64,000 bases of DNA from an uncultured Lachnospiraceae bacterium (GCA_944381575.1 CALWLS010000006.1:62001-126000), one strand, 5' to 3'. Positions 29,312 through 39,199 are shown, numbered from the stretch's first letter. A program made the numbers and translations. Notes: generated from the letters alone by a model not told the origin.

Positions 29312-31598
29312 GAACGGCAAAAAGAAAGGCCGGATAAAATCATATATGAAAAACAAATTGTCAGTCGCTTATGGAATTATAGCACTGGCATTATTTGCTT
29401 TAGCCGCACATATCTTTTTCATACAGAACAACAACTCCGACGAATACAACAAAAGGATAATGAGCCAGAGGCAGTCCAGGTATGAATCCAGGACCTTAGC
29501 TTACAGGAGAGGCGATATATACGACAGGAACGGCACAAGGCTTGCCTCCAGTGAAAAGGTATATATCATGATCCTTGACCCGAGCCAGATGAATCAGGCC
29601 GAGTACCCCACAGAGGGCGGCGAGAAGGTAAGGAATGTCATAGAGCCTACCATACAGGCCTTAAGCGAGTTCTTCGGCTTTGATCCGGAGGATCTGAGAA
29701 AGCAGATAACGGAGCATCCGGATTCTGCCTATATCAGATATAAGAGAGACATAAGCTATACGGATAAGCAGGATTTTGAGGCCTATGCGGCGGAGCTTAA
29801 TTCCCAGTACGCGGCCAGTGATGACGCTACCGTAAGGATGAACAGAGTTGACGGAGTCTGGTTTGAGGAGACCTATAAGAGGGTTTACCCTTATGGCTCC
29901 CTTGCCTGCAACGTCATAGGCTTTTCATCCTCAGACGGTACCGTCGGCACCGGCGGAGTGGAGCAGTATTATAACAGCACCCTCATAGGCACCAACGGCA
30001 GGGAGTACGGATATCTGGACGATGAGGCCGATCTTGAAAAGGTCATAAGGCCGGCAACGGACGGGGATAATCTTGTGCTCACCATAGACTCCACGGTCCA
30101 GAATATCGTCGAGAAATATCTGGATGAATGGAAAAACGGAGATATAGGCTCCAAATCCGCGGCCTGCATAGTGATGAACGTCAAAAACGGCGAGATCTTG
30201 GGCATGGCAAGCACAAGGACCTTTGACCTCAACGATCCGTATACGCCTGGAGATTTTACCGAGGAGGAGATATACGAATACGGCATAGATGAGGCGGTCT
30301 CTGATTACAGGCTGAAGCATCCTGATCTTGAACCCATAACTTCGGCCCAGGTACCGGAATACTACAGCCACGATGAGATAATGGAGCTCGGTGAGACCAT
30401 AGCCATGTACCAGAACTGGCGTAACCTCACCATAAGCGATACCTTTGAGCCAGGCTCAACTCAGAAGATATTTACGGTAGCCGGAGCCCTCGAGGAAAAT
30501 ATCATATCGGAAAACACCTCCTTTGACTGTACTGGAAACGTCAGGCTTTCAGATGGTGTCAATTCATGGAGGATAAACTGCGTAAACCGCAACGGACACG
30601 GCATACTTGACGTAAAGGGCGGCATTACACAGTCCTGCAACGTCGTCATGATGAATATAGGTTTCGCCGAAGGTTCCGAGACATTTATGAAATATGAAAG
30701 GATATTCGGATTTGGAGGCTATACCGGCATAGACCTTCCGGCAGAAGCCAATACCCTTGAGCTTGGATTTACGACAGATTCAATAGGGCGTACTCAGCTC
30801 GCCACCAATACCTTCGGACAGAACTATAACTGCACGATGATACAGATGGCAGCTGCCTATGCTTCGGTCCTCAATGGCGGATATTACTATAAGCCGCATG
30901 TGGTTAAGCAGATACTTTCTGCTGACGGCGCTCTGAAAGAGGACGTTCAGCCGCTGTTAGTAAGAGAGACGGTATCTTCCTCAACCTGCGACTTTATAAA
31001 GGACGCCCTCGTGGAGACTGTGGAAAGCGGAACAGGATCTGCAGCCAAGGTGCCGGGCTATACCGTGGGCGGAAAGACCGGGACAGCCCAGAAACAGCCG
31101 AGGTCTGATAAGACCTATGTGGTAAGTTTTTGCGGCTACGCTCCGGCAGACGATCCGACCATACTCTGCTACGTGGTAATAGACGAGCCTGCGCTTCCAG
31201 GTGAGGAGGCAGCCCACAGCTCATTTGCATCGGAAATATTTTCAAAGATAATGTCTGAGGTGCTGCCTGCCATGAATATCTACCCTGAGGACGGTTCAGA
31301 GATAGAAGCCATGACTCCGGACACACTGCTTCCGGAGGATGAAGGAGACGGTATGGTAGCCATGGGGTCAGCAGCAGCTGCGGGAGAGGAAGGCACCGAG
31401 GCAGAAACTGAAGGCGTGCAGATACTTACCAATAATAACGGAGAACCGGTAAGCGAGACCATTACGCCTGAGGAGGCCGCGGCAGCGTCCCCGCCGGCGA
31501 CGGAGGAATATATACAGGGAACGGATGAGGAAGGCGGCGAGCTTCCGGATCTGTTACCTGATGACATCGAGGCGGGAGTGGCGCCTCAGCCTGAGTAA
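29283..31598 (+). CDS. Class B penicillin-binding protein (FtsI/SpoVD type)
   Basis: Membrane-anchored transpeptidase that cross-links peptidoglycan at the septum. The 771 residues have a basic start, one transmembrane helix (LSVAYGIIALALFALAAHIF), the dimerisation domain (RRGDIYDRNGTRLASS), and the transpeptidase domain with catalytic SxxK in FEPGSTQK (Ser about 393), SCN in TQSCNVVMM and KTG in VGGKTGTAQ (about 597). There is no PASTA domain; instead a Glu/Ala/Pro-rich tail of about 100 residues follows. ATG 29283 overlaps ftsL; an internal ATG at 29346 is an alternative. SpoVD or FtsI cannot be told apart here. Confidence 0.93.
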   Translation: MRASRPQNGKNGKKKGRIKSYMKNKLSVAYGIIALALFALAAHIFFIQNNNSDEYNKRIMSQRQSRYESRTLAYRRGDIYDRNGTRLASSEKVYIMILDPSQMNQAEYPTEGGEKVRNVIEPTIQALSEFFGFDPEDLRKQITEHPDSAYIRYKRDISYTDKQDFEAYAAELNSQYAASDDATVRMNRVDGVWFEETYKRVYPYGSLACNVIGFSSSDGTVGTGGVEQYYNSTLIGTNGREYGYLDDEADLEKVIRPATDGDNLVLTIDSTVQNIVEKYLDEWKNGDIGSKSAACIVMNVKNGEILGMASTRTFDLNDPYTPGDFTEEEIYEYGIDEAVSDYRLKHPDLEPITSAQVPEYYSHDEIMELGETIAMYQNWRNLTISDTFEPGSTQKIFTVAGALEENIISENTSFDCTGNVRLSDGVNSWRINCVNRNGHGILDVKGGITQSCNVVMMNIGFAEGSETFMKYERIFGFGGYTGIDLPAEANTLELGFTTDSIGRTQLATNTFGQNYNCTMIQMAAAYASVLNGGYYYKPHVVKQILSADGALKEDVQPLLVRETVSSSTCDFIKDALVETVESGTGSAAKVPGYTVGGKTGTAQKQPRSDKTYVVSFCGYAPADDPTILCYVVIDEPALPGEEAAHSSFASEIFSKIMSEVLPAMNIYPEDGSEIEAMTPDTLLPEDEGDGMVAMGSAAAAGEEGTEAETEGVQILTNNNGEPVSETITPEEAAAASPPATEEYIQGTDEEGGELPDLLPDDIEAGVAPQPE

Positions 31599-31701
31599 AG
31601 CTTAAACAGTATAAAGGCTCGGAAAAATGAGCCTGAAAGCATCAGGCAGTAAAACGGGCTAAAATAAATAAACACAAATACGGTTTTCGGAGCAAATATA
31701 C

Positions 31702-32733
31702 ATGGTTATATCCTTTGATCTAAATAATATGATATCGGCGGCGCTTATTGCAGGCCTTTCCTTCCTGATCACAGTGGCCCTGATGCCCTGGTTCATAAAG
31801 ACGGTAAAACGCATCAAGTTCGGCCAGGAGGTAAGAGAGGACGGGCCTGAGGCGCATCTCAAAAAACAGGGGACGCCGACTATGGCGGGAGTGGTATATG
31901 TGAGCGCAGCCGTTATTGCCTGCCTTGCCGGGATGCTGAGATCGGGAGCCATGTATACCGGGACTCTGCAGATTATGTTCCTGACCCTTGGCTTTGGCAT
32001 AGTCGGCTTTATGGACGACTATCTTAAGATCACAAGACACAATACGGACGGACTGAGCCCTAAGCAGAAGCTCATGATGCAGCTTATATTTGCGCTGATA
32101 TTTGTCATATGGGTGTATATGAGCGGCACGGGCGAAGGTGCGTCTGGAAGGGTGTACATACCATTTACAGGAAACTTTGATACGGCGGTCTATCTGGATC
32201 TTCCGATATGGCTATTCATACCCTTTGCCCTCTTTGTGATACTGGGAGCAGATAACGGCGTTAATTTCACCGACGGGCTGGACGGTCTCTGCGGATCCGT
32301 TACGGCCGTGACTTCGGCGCTGTTCGTATTTGTGGGCATAATAAACGGCGAGCCGGACATCTCCTGGATGGCGGCGGGCATATTAGGAGGCCTTTTGGGA
32401 TTCCTTATATTTAACGTTTATCCGGCAAAAACATTTATGGGAGATACGGGTTCACTTGCTCTCGGCGGTTTTGTGGCCGCCTCTGCAGTGGTCAGCGGCA
32501 TGGAGCTGTATATTATCGTATTCGGCTTTATTTATCTCGTAGAGGTCGTTTCGGTAATAATACAGGTGCTGTATTTTAAAAAGACCCACGGAAAGAGGTT
32601 TTTCAGGATGGCGCCGATACACCATCACTTTGAGCTCTGCGGAAATTCGGAGACAAGGATAGTGGCTGCGTTTACCATAGTTACATTATTATTAAGCATG
32701 ATCTCGCTCATAGGCGTGACCTATGTGCGTTGA
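31702..32733 (+). CDS. mraY: Phospho-N-acetylmuramoyl-pentapeptide-transferase
   Basis: Transfers phospho-MurNAc-pentapeptide to undecaprenyl phosphate to make lipid I. The 343 residues are polytopic, with KKQGTPTMAGVV, the DDY motif GFMDDYLKI, DNGVNFTDGLDGL (catalytic/Mg aspartates), YPAKTFMGDTGSLALGG and the APIHHHFELCG histidine loop. It follows the PBP by 100 bp and precedes murD, the usual order, but murE and murF do not come before it. Confidence 0.97.
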   Translation: MVISFDLNNMISAALIAGLSFLITVALMPWFIKTVKRIKFGQEVREDGPEAHLKKQGTPTMAGVVYVSAAVIACLAGMLRSGAMYTGTLQIMFLTLGFGIVGFMDDYLKITRHNTDGLSPKQKLMMQLIFALIFVIWVYMSGTGEGASGRVYIPFTGNFDTAVYLDLPIWLFIPFALFVILGADNGVNFTDGLDGLCGSVTAVTSALFVFVGIINGEPDISWMAAGILGGLLGFLIFNVYPAKTFMGDTGSLALGGFVAASAVVSGMELYIIVFGFIYLVEVVSVIIQVLYFKKTHGKRFFRMAPIHHHFELCGNSETRIVAAFTIVTLLLSMISLIGVTYVR

Positions 32734-32775
32734 TATAAGGCCGTAAGAGGCTGATCATATACGGGGAAAAGGGCG

Positions 32776-34143
32776 ATGGCAATGAAAGAAAGCAGAAAGG
32801 TATTTATCGGAGGAACGGGAAAAAGCGGCATAGCCGCAGCAAAAATGATTTTGGAGATGGGAGGCGAAGCGCTCCTTTATAACAGTGATGAAAATACCGA
32901 TGCGGGAAACGTCCTATCCTCATTTAAGGAGACCGATAAGGTTGAGCTGGTTACGGGAGAGCTAAGACCTGTGCATTTGAGGGGAGTCCATCTTGCAGTT
33001 TTAAGCCCGGGAATACCTTTAAGTGCTGATTTTATAAATGTGCTGGACAGGGCGAAGATACCTGTAATAGGAGAGCTGGAGCTTGCATATCAGGCCTCCA
33101 AGGGAAGCCTTGCGGCTATAACCGGGACTAACGGCAAGACCACTACCACGGCAATAGTGGGAGAGATATTTAAGACGTTTTTTGACGACGTTCATGTGGT
33201 GGGCAATATTGGAAACCCGTTTTCAGCCGAGGCTTTATCGACTACTGACGAATCTGTAACGGTAGTCGAGGTTAGTTCGTTTATGTTAGAAACAATTAAC
33301 GATTTCAGACCTCATGTGAGCGCTATCCTCAATATAACTCCGGATCATCTGGACAGACACTTAAGCATGTCGAACTATGTCAGGTGCAAAAAGGCCATAG
33401 CCATGAACCAGACGGAGAGCGACTATATAGTACTTAATTATTCGGATACCATATTAAGGGAATTTGGGGAGAGTAAGGAGCTTAAGCCTGAGGTCATCTG
33501 GTTCTCGTCAAAGGAGGAGCCTAAGGGAAACGGATTATATCTTTTGGACGGAGACATTTTTATAAAGGAAAATGACAGCGTCACAAAGCTCATAAATGTG
33601 AGCGAGCTTAATCTCCTTGGCACCCACAATTATGAAAATGTCATGGCCGCAGCTGCGGTAGGACTTAAGATGGGCGTACCGGTGGATAATATCAGGAAGG
33701 CCCTTAAGGCCTTTAAGGCGGTGGAGCACAGGATAGAGTTCGTAAGGGAGCGCTGTAAGGTAAAGTATTACAACGACTCCAAGGGAACTAATCCGGACGC
33801 GGCGATCCAGGCCTTAAACGCCATGCCGGGACCTACGCTGCTCATAGCCGGAGGTTACGACAAGCACAGCGAATACGACGAATGGGTAAAGCTCTTTAAG
33901 GGAAAGGTCAAAAAGCTGGTGCTCATAGGGCAGACCAGGGACAAGATAAATGAATGCTGCAAGAAATACGGCTTTGATGAGGTCTCCTATGCCGAGGACA
34001 TGAACGAGGCAGTCAAGACCTGCGCCTCCTATGCGGACGAGGGAGACTATGTGCTTTTAAGCCCGGCCTGCGCAAGCTGGGGCATGTTCAAGGACTATGA
34101 GGAGCGCGGCAGGATATTTAAGGAATGTGTTATGGCCCTGTGA
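32776..34143 (+). CDS. murD: UDP-N-acetylmuramoylalanine--D-glutamate ligase
   Basis: Adds D-Glu to UDP-MurNAc-L-Ala in the cytosol. The 455 residues have an N-terminal Rossmann-like UDP-binding domain (VFIGGTGKSGIAAAKMI), the ATP loop ITGTNGKTTTT (about 115-125), VVEVSSFMLE, LNITPDHLDRH, NYENVMAAAAVGL, VEHRIEFV and the C-terminal DSKGTNPDA. A start GTG/ATG choice is clear because AAAAGGG precedes ATG 32776; ATG 32782 is also possible. Confidence 0.97.
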   Translation: MAMKESRKVFIGGTGKSGIAAAKMILEMGGEALLYNSDENTDAGNVLSSFKETDKVELVTGELRPVHLRGVHLAVLSPGIPLSADFINVLDRAKIPVIGELELAYQASKGSLAAITGTNGKTTTTAIVGEIFKTFFDDVHVVGNIGNPFSAEALSTTDESVTVVEVSSFMLETINDFRPHVSAILNITPDHLDRHLSMSNYVRCKKAIAMNQTESDYIVLNYSDTILREFGESKELKPEVIWFSSKEEPKGNGLYLLDGDIFIKENDSVTKLINVSELNLLGTHNYENVMAAAAVGLKMGVPVDNIRKALKAFKAVEHRIEFVRERCKVKYYNDSKGTNPDAAIQALNAMPGPTLLIAGGYDKHSEYDEWVKLFKGKVKKLVLIGQTRDKINECCKKYGFDEVSYAEDMNEAVKTCASYADEGDYVLLSPACASWGMFKDYEERGRIFKECVMAL

Positions 34144-34255
34144 TCAGGGTAGAGTGGTTTTCCAAGAGACACTGAGGAAAAAAGTATGCAGCGGCTTGGA
34201 AAGCTTGAGCATTCATGCAGTTTAAGGATATGTTTATACAGCGGAGAGACAGGAT

Positions 34256-35542
34256 TTGCCAGGTATAAGAACGGGAAATGTAAATACTGACGTAAGAGCG
34301 GGCGCAGGGGCAAAAGGAACTACAGCTGTGCGCTTAAGGAACGGCAAGACCGTGGTAAAGGGCGCCGGAGTCGTGGAAGCGCCCCATGCCGGAGCGGTTA
34401 AAAGGCAGAGGAATTACTATGACTTCAGCCTCCTCAGTACGCTTATATTTATATTTGCCATAGGCCTCTTAGTGATCTATTCGAGCTCCCAGTACCTGGC
34501 AGCGCAGGAGCATGGCAGCGCGTCCTATTACTTCAGCCGCCAGCTTTTGATAGGCGGTCTTGGGATAGTGGTCGCGATAGCTGTGTCGGTACTTCCGTTT
34601 AATTATAAATGGCTTAAAACAGGAAACGGATTTGTTGCCAAGATCGTCTATGCGGGTGTTCTTGGCCTTTTGCTGCTCACTCAGGTGATGGGTATAGCCT
34701 CCCACGGAAAGACCAGATGGATCGAGATCGGAGGAGTTACCTTCCAGCCTACGGAGCCCGCAAAGATCGGTCTCATATGTATCATAGCCTATGTAATATC
34801 AAAATACGGACCTGAGATCAATAAGTGGAAAAACTGGAAGCAGGTGGTTCTGTGGACGCTGCCGATAGCGGTGCTGATAGGCTCACAGAACATAAGCTCC
34901 GGCTTCATTGTTATAATGATAGCGGCCATAATGCTGTTTGTGGCCATGGATAACTACAAGGTATTCATGGGGCTTTTGGCACTGTTTCTTGGAGCTGTGC
35001 TGGGCTTAAAGCCGCTGCTGCACCAGATCATACTTACGGCTGGGATAACGGAAAGACCTGAGCATTATGCATTAAGGAGAGTATTCGGCTGGGCCGCGCC
35101 GGAGATATTTACGACGGACGCCTACCAGACCCAGCAGGCCATATACGCCATAGGCTCAGGAGGGATATTCGGCCACGGACTTGGGGACAGCCTCCAGAAA
35201 TACGGGGCCATTCCAGAGGTCCAGAACGATATGATTTTTTCCATAGTCTGTGAAGAATTTGGATTTATAGGGGCTATGGCCATAATCATTATTTACATGT
35301 ATCTTCTGTACAGGATATATAAGATCGCGGTAAATGCCGAGGACCTTTTAGGCAGCATGCTCTGTACCGGTGTCATGGCCCATATAGGCATGCAGGTGGC
35401 CCTAAATATAGCCGTGGTGACGGGGATCATACCTAACACGGGAGTTACGCTTCCTTTCATAAGCTACGGCGGATCGGCAGTGTTTTTCACCATGTGCGAG
35501 ATGGGGCTTGTCCTGAACGTCGCCCACAAGATAAAGGTGTGA
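34256..35542 (+). CDS. ftsW: FtsW-type septal peptidoglycan polymerase
   Basis: SEDS-family glycosyltransferase that polymerises lipid II at the septum with the class B PBP. The 428 residues start with a basic, glycine-rich cytosolic arm of about 60 residues, then about ten helices. Conserved parts are FAIGLLVIYSSSQY, GKTRWIEIGGVTFQPTEPAK, the large extracellular loop with GWAAPEIFTTDAYQTQQ and IGSGGIFGHGLG, NDMIFSIVCEEFGFIG and TGVTLPFISYGGSA. The start is TTG 34256 after GGAG; no ATG fits. Placement after murD supports FtsW over RodA. Confidence 0.93.
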   Translation: MPGIRTGNVNTDVRAGAGAKGTTAVRLRNGKTVVKGAGVVEAPHAGAVKRQRNYYDFSLLSTLIFIFAIGLLVIYSSSQYLAAQEHGSASYYFSRQLLIGGLGIVVAIAVSVLPFNYKWLKTGNGFVAKIVYAGVLGLLLLTQVMGIASHGKTRWIEIGGVTFQPTEPAKIGLICIIAYVISKYGPEINKWKNWKQVVLWTLPIAVLIGSQNISSGFIVIMIAAIMLFVAMDNYKVFMGLLALFLGAVLGLKPLLHQIILTAGITERPEHYALRRVFGWAAPEIFTTDAYQTQQAIYAIGSGGIFGHGLGDSLQKYGAIPEVQNDMIFSIVCEEFGFIGAMAIIIIYMYLLYRIYKIAVNAEDLLGSMLCTGVMAHIGMQVALNIAVVTGIIPNTGVTLPFISYGGSAVFFTMCEMGLVLNVAHKIKV

Positions 35543-35559
35543 TACAGGCGGAAACACGG

Positions 35560-36330
35560 ATGATAAAAAAACAGGACGACATAATCTATATCAGAAAAAG
35601 GAAAATTAAGCACTGGATAATAGTGCTTATTTTTCTTGTCCTGGTGCTCGCTGCGGTCAAGACTGAGATAAGGACCGTCAATGTCATAGGCAATGACCGC
35701 TATACTGCGGAGCAGGCCGAGTCCATGGTCTTTAACGGCAGATGGGACAGAAATACGCTTCTCTGCCTTGTGAATAACATAAGAAACAAAAAAAAGAGCC
35801 TGCCCTTTGTGGCGGATTACAGGATCAGGCTTAAAAGCCCTGTGAGCTGCGACCTCATAATATACGAAAAGGACCCGGTGGGCTGTATAAAGTATATGAG
35901 CAGTTACATGTATTTTGACGGGGACGGGATAGTGGTGGAAAGCTCCAATGAAAGGCTTGCCGGAGTGCCGGTGATAGAGGGAGTGGAGTACGGCCACATA
36001 GTGCTCGGGGAAAAGCTTCCCGTTAATAACAGTCTGATATTTTCAGACATACTGAACGTTACCCAGCAGATGGAGCTCTATGAGATCGGCTGCGACTGTA
36101 TAAGCTTTGATGAGCTTATGAACATAACGGTGAGACTTACGGAGCCTGAGATAACGGTGGAATTTGGGACAAACGAAGACATCTCCGCCAAGATCTCAGT
36201 GCTTAAGGATATGCTGCCGGGAATAACCGAAAGGGGTCTTAGGGGGACACTTGACCTCAAGAATTATAAGGACGGCCAGAGCGGTTCATCAAGCAGCTTT
36301 AAGCTTGAAGATGACACTGATACAGAGTGA
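35560..36330 (+). CDS. ftsQ: FtsQ/DivIB-type cell division protein
   Basis: Bitopic divisome protein. The 256 residues have a basic N terminus, one transmembrane helix (WIIVLIFLVLVLAAV), then a POTRA domain (EIRTVNVIGNDRYTAEQAES), and an extracellular beta domain. A frame upstream to 35494 overlaps ftsW and is not supported; ATG 35560 sits 18 bp after the ftsW stop. Sequence is weakly conserved, so the name depends on topology, POTRA and position before ftsZ. Confidence 0.85.
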   Translation: MIKKQDDIIYIRKRKIKHWIIVLIFLVLVLAAVKTEIRTVNVIGNDRYTAEQAESMVFNGRWDRNTLLCLVNNIRNKKKSLPFVADYRIRLKSPVSCDLIIYEKDPVGCIKYMSSYMYFDGDGIVVESSNERLAGVPVIEGVEYGHIVLGEKLPVNNSLIFSDILNVTQQMELYEIGCDCISFDELMNITVRLTEPEITVEFGTNEDISAKISVLKDMLPGITERGLRGTLDLKNYKDGQSGSSSSFKLEDDTDTE

Positions 36331-36382
36331 AAGCGCGGCAAATAATTAAGAGAGTCTGTCAACTCATTTAAAACTGCGTAAA

Positions 36383-36436
36383 ACTTGTTCAAGTAAGACA
36401 AAATTACTTGAAAAAATAAGGGGAACAGCTTATATT
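36383..36436 (+). promoter_or_regulatory. ftsZ promoter with overlapping inverted repeats
   Basis: TTGAAA (36408-36413), 17-bp spacer, TATATT (36431-36436). Overlapping the -35 are ACTTG-TT-CAAGT (36383-36394) and CAAGTAA-N7-TTACTTG (36390-36410), so ACTTG/CAAGT occurs three times. The arrangement looks like a protein-binding operator. Confidence 0.6.
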
Positions 36437-36467
36437 TAATAAGAATACTTTAAAGGGGACAAATATA

Positions 36468-37736
36468 ATGTTAGAAATAGTAGTTCCGGAGAATGAATCG
36501 GCAGCAAGGATAATAGTAGTCGGAGTCGGCGGAGCCGGCAATAATGCGGTAAACCGCATGATAGACGAAGATGTGGCCGGTGTGGAATTCATTGGAGTCA
36601 ATACGGATAAGCAGGCCCTTACCTTATGCAAGGCGCCTAATCCTATGCAGATAGGCGAGAAGCTCACTAAGGGACTTGGAGCCGGAGCTAAGCCTGAGAT
36701 CGGTGAAAAGGCAGCGGAAGAGAGCGCTGATGAGATACAGAACGCGTTAAAGGGTGCGGACATGGTATTCGTTACCTGCGGTATGGGAGGCGGTACCGGT
36801 ACCGGAGCTGCTCCTGTCATAGCGGGCATAGCCAAGGATATGGGCATCCTTACCGTGGGCATAGTTACAAAGCCTTTCAGGTTCGAGGCAAAGCAGCGTA
36901 TGCAGAACGCCATCCAGGGTATAGAGAACCTGAGAGAGCATGTGGACGCTCTCATAGTGATACCTAACGATAAGCTTCTGGAGCTTGTAGACAGGCGCAC
37001 CACCATGCCTGAGGCGTTGAAGAAGGCAGATGAGGTACTGTTACAGTCAGTTACCGGTATAACGGATCTTATAAATGTTCCGGGACTCATAAACCTTGAC
37101 TTTGCCGATGTACAGACAGTCATGAAGGACAAGGGCATAGCTCATATAGGCATAGGCAAGGCCAAGGGGGACGACAAGGCTCTTGAGGCAGTAAAGCAGG
37201 CGGTTTCATCACCTCTTCTTGATACATCCATCGAGGGAGCTTCCGATGTCATAATCAGCGTCAGCGGAGATATAAGCCTGATCGAGGCCAACGAGGCGGC
37301 AAGCTATGTCGAGGAACTGGCAGGAGAGAACGCCAACATCATATTCGGCGCCATCTATGACGAAAAGGCTACCGATGAGTGTACCATAACCGTCATTGCC
37401 ACCGGCATAAACGAGAATCCTAACGCTGCATCCGCAGACAAAAAGCCTCAGAGGGCGGGCAATCTTTTCGGAGGACAGAGATACACGGCTCAGACAAGGA
37501 GCCAGTTCACTCCGTCCGAGAACCCTACCATCAAGAGGGACCGCGGCATACAGATAGGCTGGGATCAGGAGAGACCGGCAGCTCCGCAGTTCACGGCGCC
37601 TCAGCCAAGACAGCAGCAGTTTGCTGCTCAGCCTGAGGAGCAGCATGAGGAGCCTAAAAAGGAATTTCCGTTCAGGTCTCAGATGAATAAGGACATGACC
37701 ATAGATATCCCTGATTTCCTGAAAAACAGGAGATGA
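36468..37736 (+). CDS. ftsZ: Cell division GTPase FtsZ
   Basis: Tubulin homologue that forms the cytokinetic ring. The 422 residues have [23 protein letters not shown], the tubulin signature [25 protein letters not shown], the T7 loop [11 protein letters not shown], and a variable linker rich in Gln/Pro (about 330-400) leading to the C-terminal peptide [13 protein letters not shown] that binds SepF or EzrA-type partners. It has its own promoter. No ftsA is present before it, as in other Lachnospiraceae-like genomes. Confidence 0.99.
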   Translation: MLEIVVPENESAARIIVVGVGGAGNNAVNRMIDEDVAGVEFIGVNTDKQALTLCKAPNPMQIGEKLTKGLGAGAKPEIGEKAAEESADEIQNALKGADMVFVTCGMGGGTGTGAAPVIAGIAKDMGILTVGIVTKPFRFEAKQRMQNAIQGIENLREHVDALIVIPNDKLLELVDRRTTMPEALKKADEVLLQSVTGITDLINVPGLINLDFADVQTVMKDKGIAHIGIGKAKGDDKALEAVKQAVSSPLLDTSIEGASDVIISVSGDISLIEANEAASYVEELAGENANIIFGAIYDEKATDECTITVIATGINENPNAASADKKPQRAGNLFGGQRYTAQTRSQFTPSENPTIKRDRGIQIGWDQERPAAPQFTAPQPRQQQFAAQPEEQHEEPKKEFPFRSQMNKDMTIDIPDFLKNRR

Positions 37737-37764
37737 TCTTAACAATAAGAACAGCAATGGGGCT

Positions 37765-37811
37765 GGCCTATAGAGCGGAAGAGCTTCCGCTTTATAAGCC
37801 GGCTCTTTTTT
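37765..37811 (+). terminator. Terminator of ftsZ and the division cluster
   Basis: GGCCTATAGAGCGGAA (37765-37780), 4-nt loop, TTCCGCTTTATAAGCC (37785-37800), then GGCTCTTTTTT. Sixteen paired positions with two imperfect. Confidence 0.9.
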
Positions 37812-37864
37812 GTTATTGAACAGGGTCTTCTATTGTGGTAGACTTTGGGATAAACGTGCAAGAA

Positions 37865-37899
37865 ATAAAACTGATCGTTACGATTGATAAAACTGATCG
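37865..37899 (+). repeat. Two perfect 13-bp direct repeats upstream of asd
   Basis: ATAAAACTGATCG occurs at 37865-37877 and 37887-37899, 22 bp apart, two helical turns. Likely a binding site for a regulator of asd; the regulator is unknown. Confidence 0.6.
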
Positions 37900-37987
37900 G
37901 TGATATTGGGTCATAGGTTCGAATTATAAGACAGACTTGATTTTCGGGTGCTGAAGGCCCGGACAGATATAAGGAGGAAGGGGCAGT

Positions 37988-38995
37988 ATGAAAAAGTATA
38001 ATGTTGCTATCCTTGGCGCTACAGGCGCGGTAGGCCGTGAGATGATCAAGGTCCTTAAAGAGTATGAGATACCGGTGGGAGAGCTTAAGCTGCTGGCCTC
38101 CAAAAGGAGCGCCGGACAGAAGATCACATTTGACGGCAGGGAGATAACAGTGGAAGAGGCTGCTGAGGACAGCTTTAAGGGTATGGATTTTGTCCTCGGA
38201 GCGGTCAAAAATCCAATGTCAAAGAAATTTGCCCCATTCATCAAGGCTGCCGGAGCAGTATATATAGACAACAGCTCAGCCTTCAGGATGGATCCTGAGG
38301 TGCCTTTAGTTGTGCCGGAGATCAACGGAGACGACGCTTTAAGTAATAACGGCATCATCGCAAATCCTAACTGCTCCACCATCATAACCATGATGGCGGT
38401 CGCAGGTATTGCCAGGATATCTCCTATAAGGACAATGGTGGCAGCTACATATCAGGCGGTCTCAGGAGCCGGAAAGGAAGGCTTTGACGAGCTTGAGGAG
38501 CAGACGAGGGCCATAGTGAACGGCGGCGGGATAGAGCCTAAGATATTCCCTACGCAGATAGCCATGAACGTTATACCGTTCATAGGCAGCCTTACGGATA
38601 ATCTCTATACCGATGAGGAAATGAAGATGCAGAACGAGGGAAGGCGCATACTGCACAGCCCTGAGCTTAAAGCTACCTGCACCTGTGTCAGGGTGCCGGT
38701 TATGCGTTCCCACTCCATAGCCGTAACAGTACGTACGGAGAAAAGGATAAGCGTGGAGGAGGCTAACGAGGCCATAAGGAATTATCCTGGAGTAAGGCTC
38801 ATAGACGATTATCAGGGACGCTGCTATCCTACGCCTCTTGACACCTCGGATCAGGACATAGTCTGGGTCGGCAGGGTAAGGGAGGACCTTACGGACAGCC
38901 ACGGGCTCACTCTCTGGTGCTGCGGAGATCAGGTGCGTAAGGGGGCTGCCAGCAACGCGGTGCAGATCATGAAGTACATTATAGATAAAACGTGA
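37988..38995 (+). CDS. asd: Aspartate-semialdehyde dehydrogenase
   Basis: NADPH-dependent reduction of aspartyl phosphate to aspartate semialdehyde, the branch point for lysine/diaminopimelate, threonine and methionine. The 335 residues start MKKYNVAILGATGAVGREM (NADP loop) and have IDNSSAFRM, the active-site cysteine in NPNCSTI (about 128), TYQAVSGAGKEG and the late VPVMRSHS with the catalytic histidine. AAGGAGG precedes the ATG. Single gene with a strong terminator. Confidence 0.97.
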   Translation: MKKYNVAILGATGAVGREMIKVLKEYEIPVGELKLLASKRSAGQKITFDGREITVEEAAEDSFKGMDFVLGAVKNPMSKKFAPFIKAAGAVYIDNSSAFRMDPEVPLVVPEINGDDALSNNGIIANPNCSTIITMMAVAGIARISPIRTMVAATYQAVSGAGKEGFDELEEQTRAIVNGGGIEPKIFPTQIAMNVIPFIGSLTDNLYTDEEMKMQNEGRRILHSPELKATCTCVRVPVMRSHSIAVTVRTEKRISVEEANEAIRNYPGVRLIDDYQGRCYPTPLDTSDQDIVWVGRVREDLTDSHGLTLWCCGDQVRKGAASNAVQIMKYIIDKT

Positions 38996-39060
38996 TCTGA
39001 TAAAGGATGAGATCTATTTTAGATCATAAACTGATAAAAGAAAAATGAACAGATAAGTAA

Positions 39061-39108
39061 GGGGCTTAAGCATCTGCCTGGTGAAGGGCAGAGCCTAAGC
39101 CCCTTTTT
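39061..39108 (+). terminator. Terminator of asd
   Basis: GGGGCTTA (39061-39068) with inner TCTGCC pairs with GGCAGA and TAAGCCCC (39096-39103), then TTTTT. Confidence 0.93.
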
Positions 39109-39166
39109 AAGAGGTGCAGTAAACAAACAGTATGCTGAACATACCGCATGCATACTTGTAAATTTA

Positions 39167-39199
39167 AAACTGCCGGTGGGTATTACTCACTGGCAGTTT
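39167..39199 (-). terminator. Hairpin closing the MntR-like gene, overlapping its stop codon
   Basis: AAACTGCC (39167-39174) with GTG pairs with CAC and GGCAGTTT (39192-39199). On the minus strand it is followed by TTTTAAATTT. Confidence 0.75.

Noticed and set aside
36331-36467. Small gene between ftsQ and ftsZ
   Set aside because: No frame with a ribosome site; the sequence is explained by promoter and operator-like repeats.
36404-37138. 244-residue open frame antisense to ftsZ
   Set aside because: Low-complexity Ser/Pro/Thr translation, no ribosome site; a shadow of the ftsZ codon pattern.
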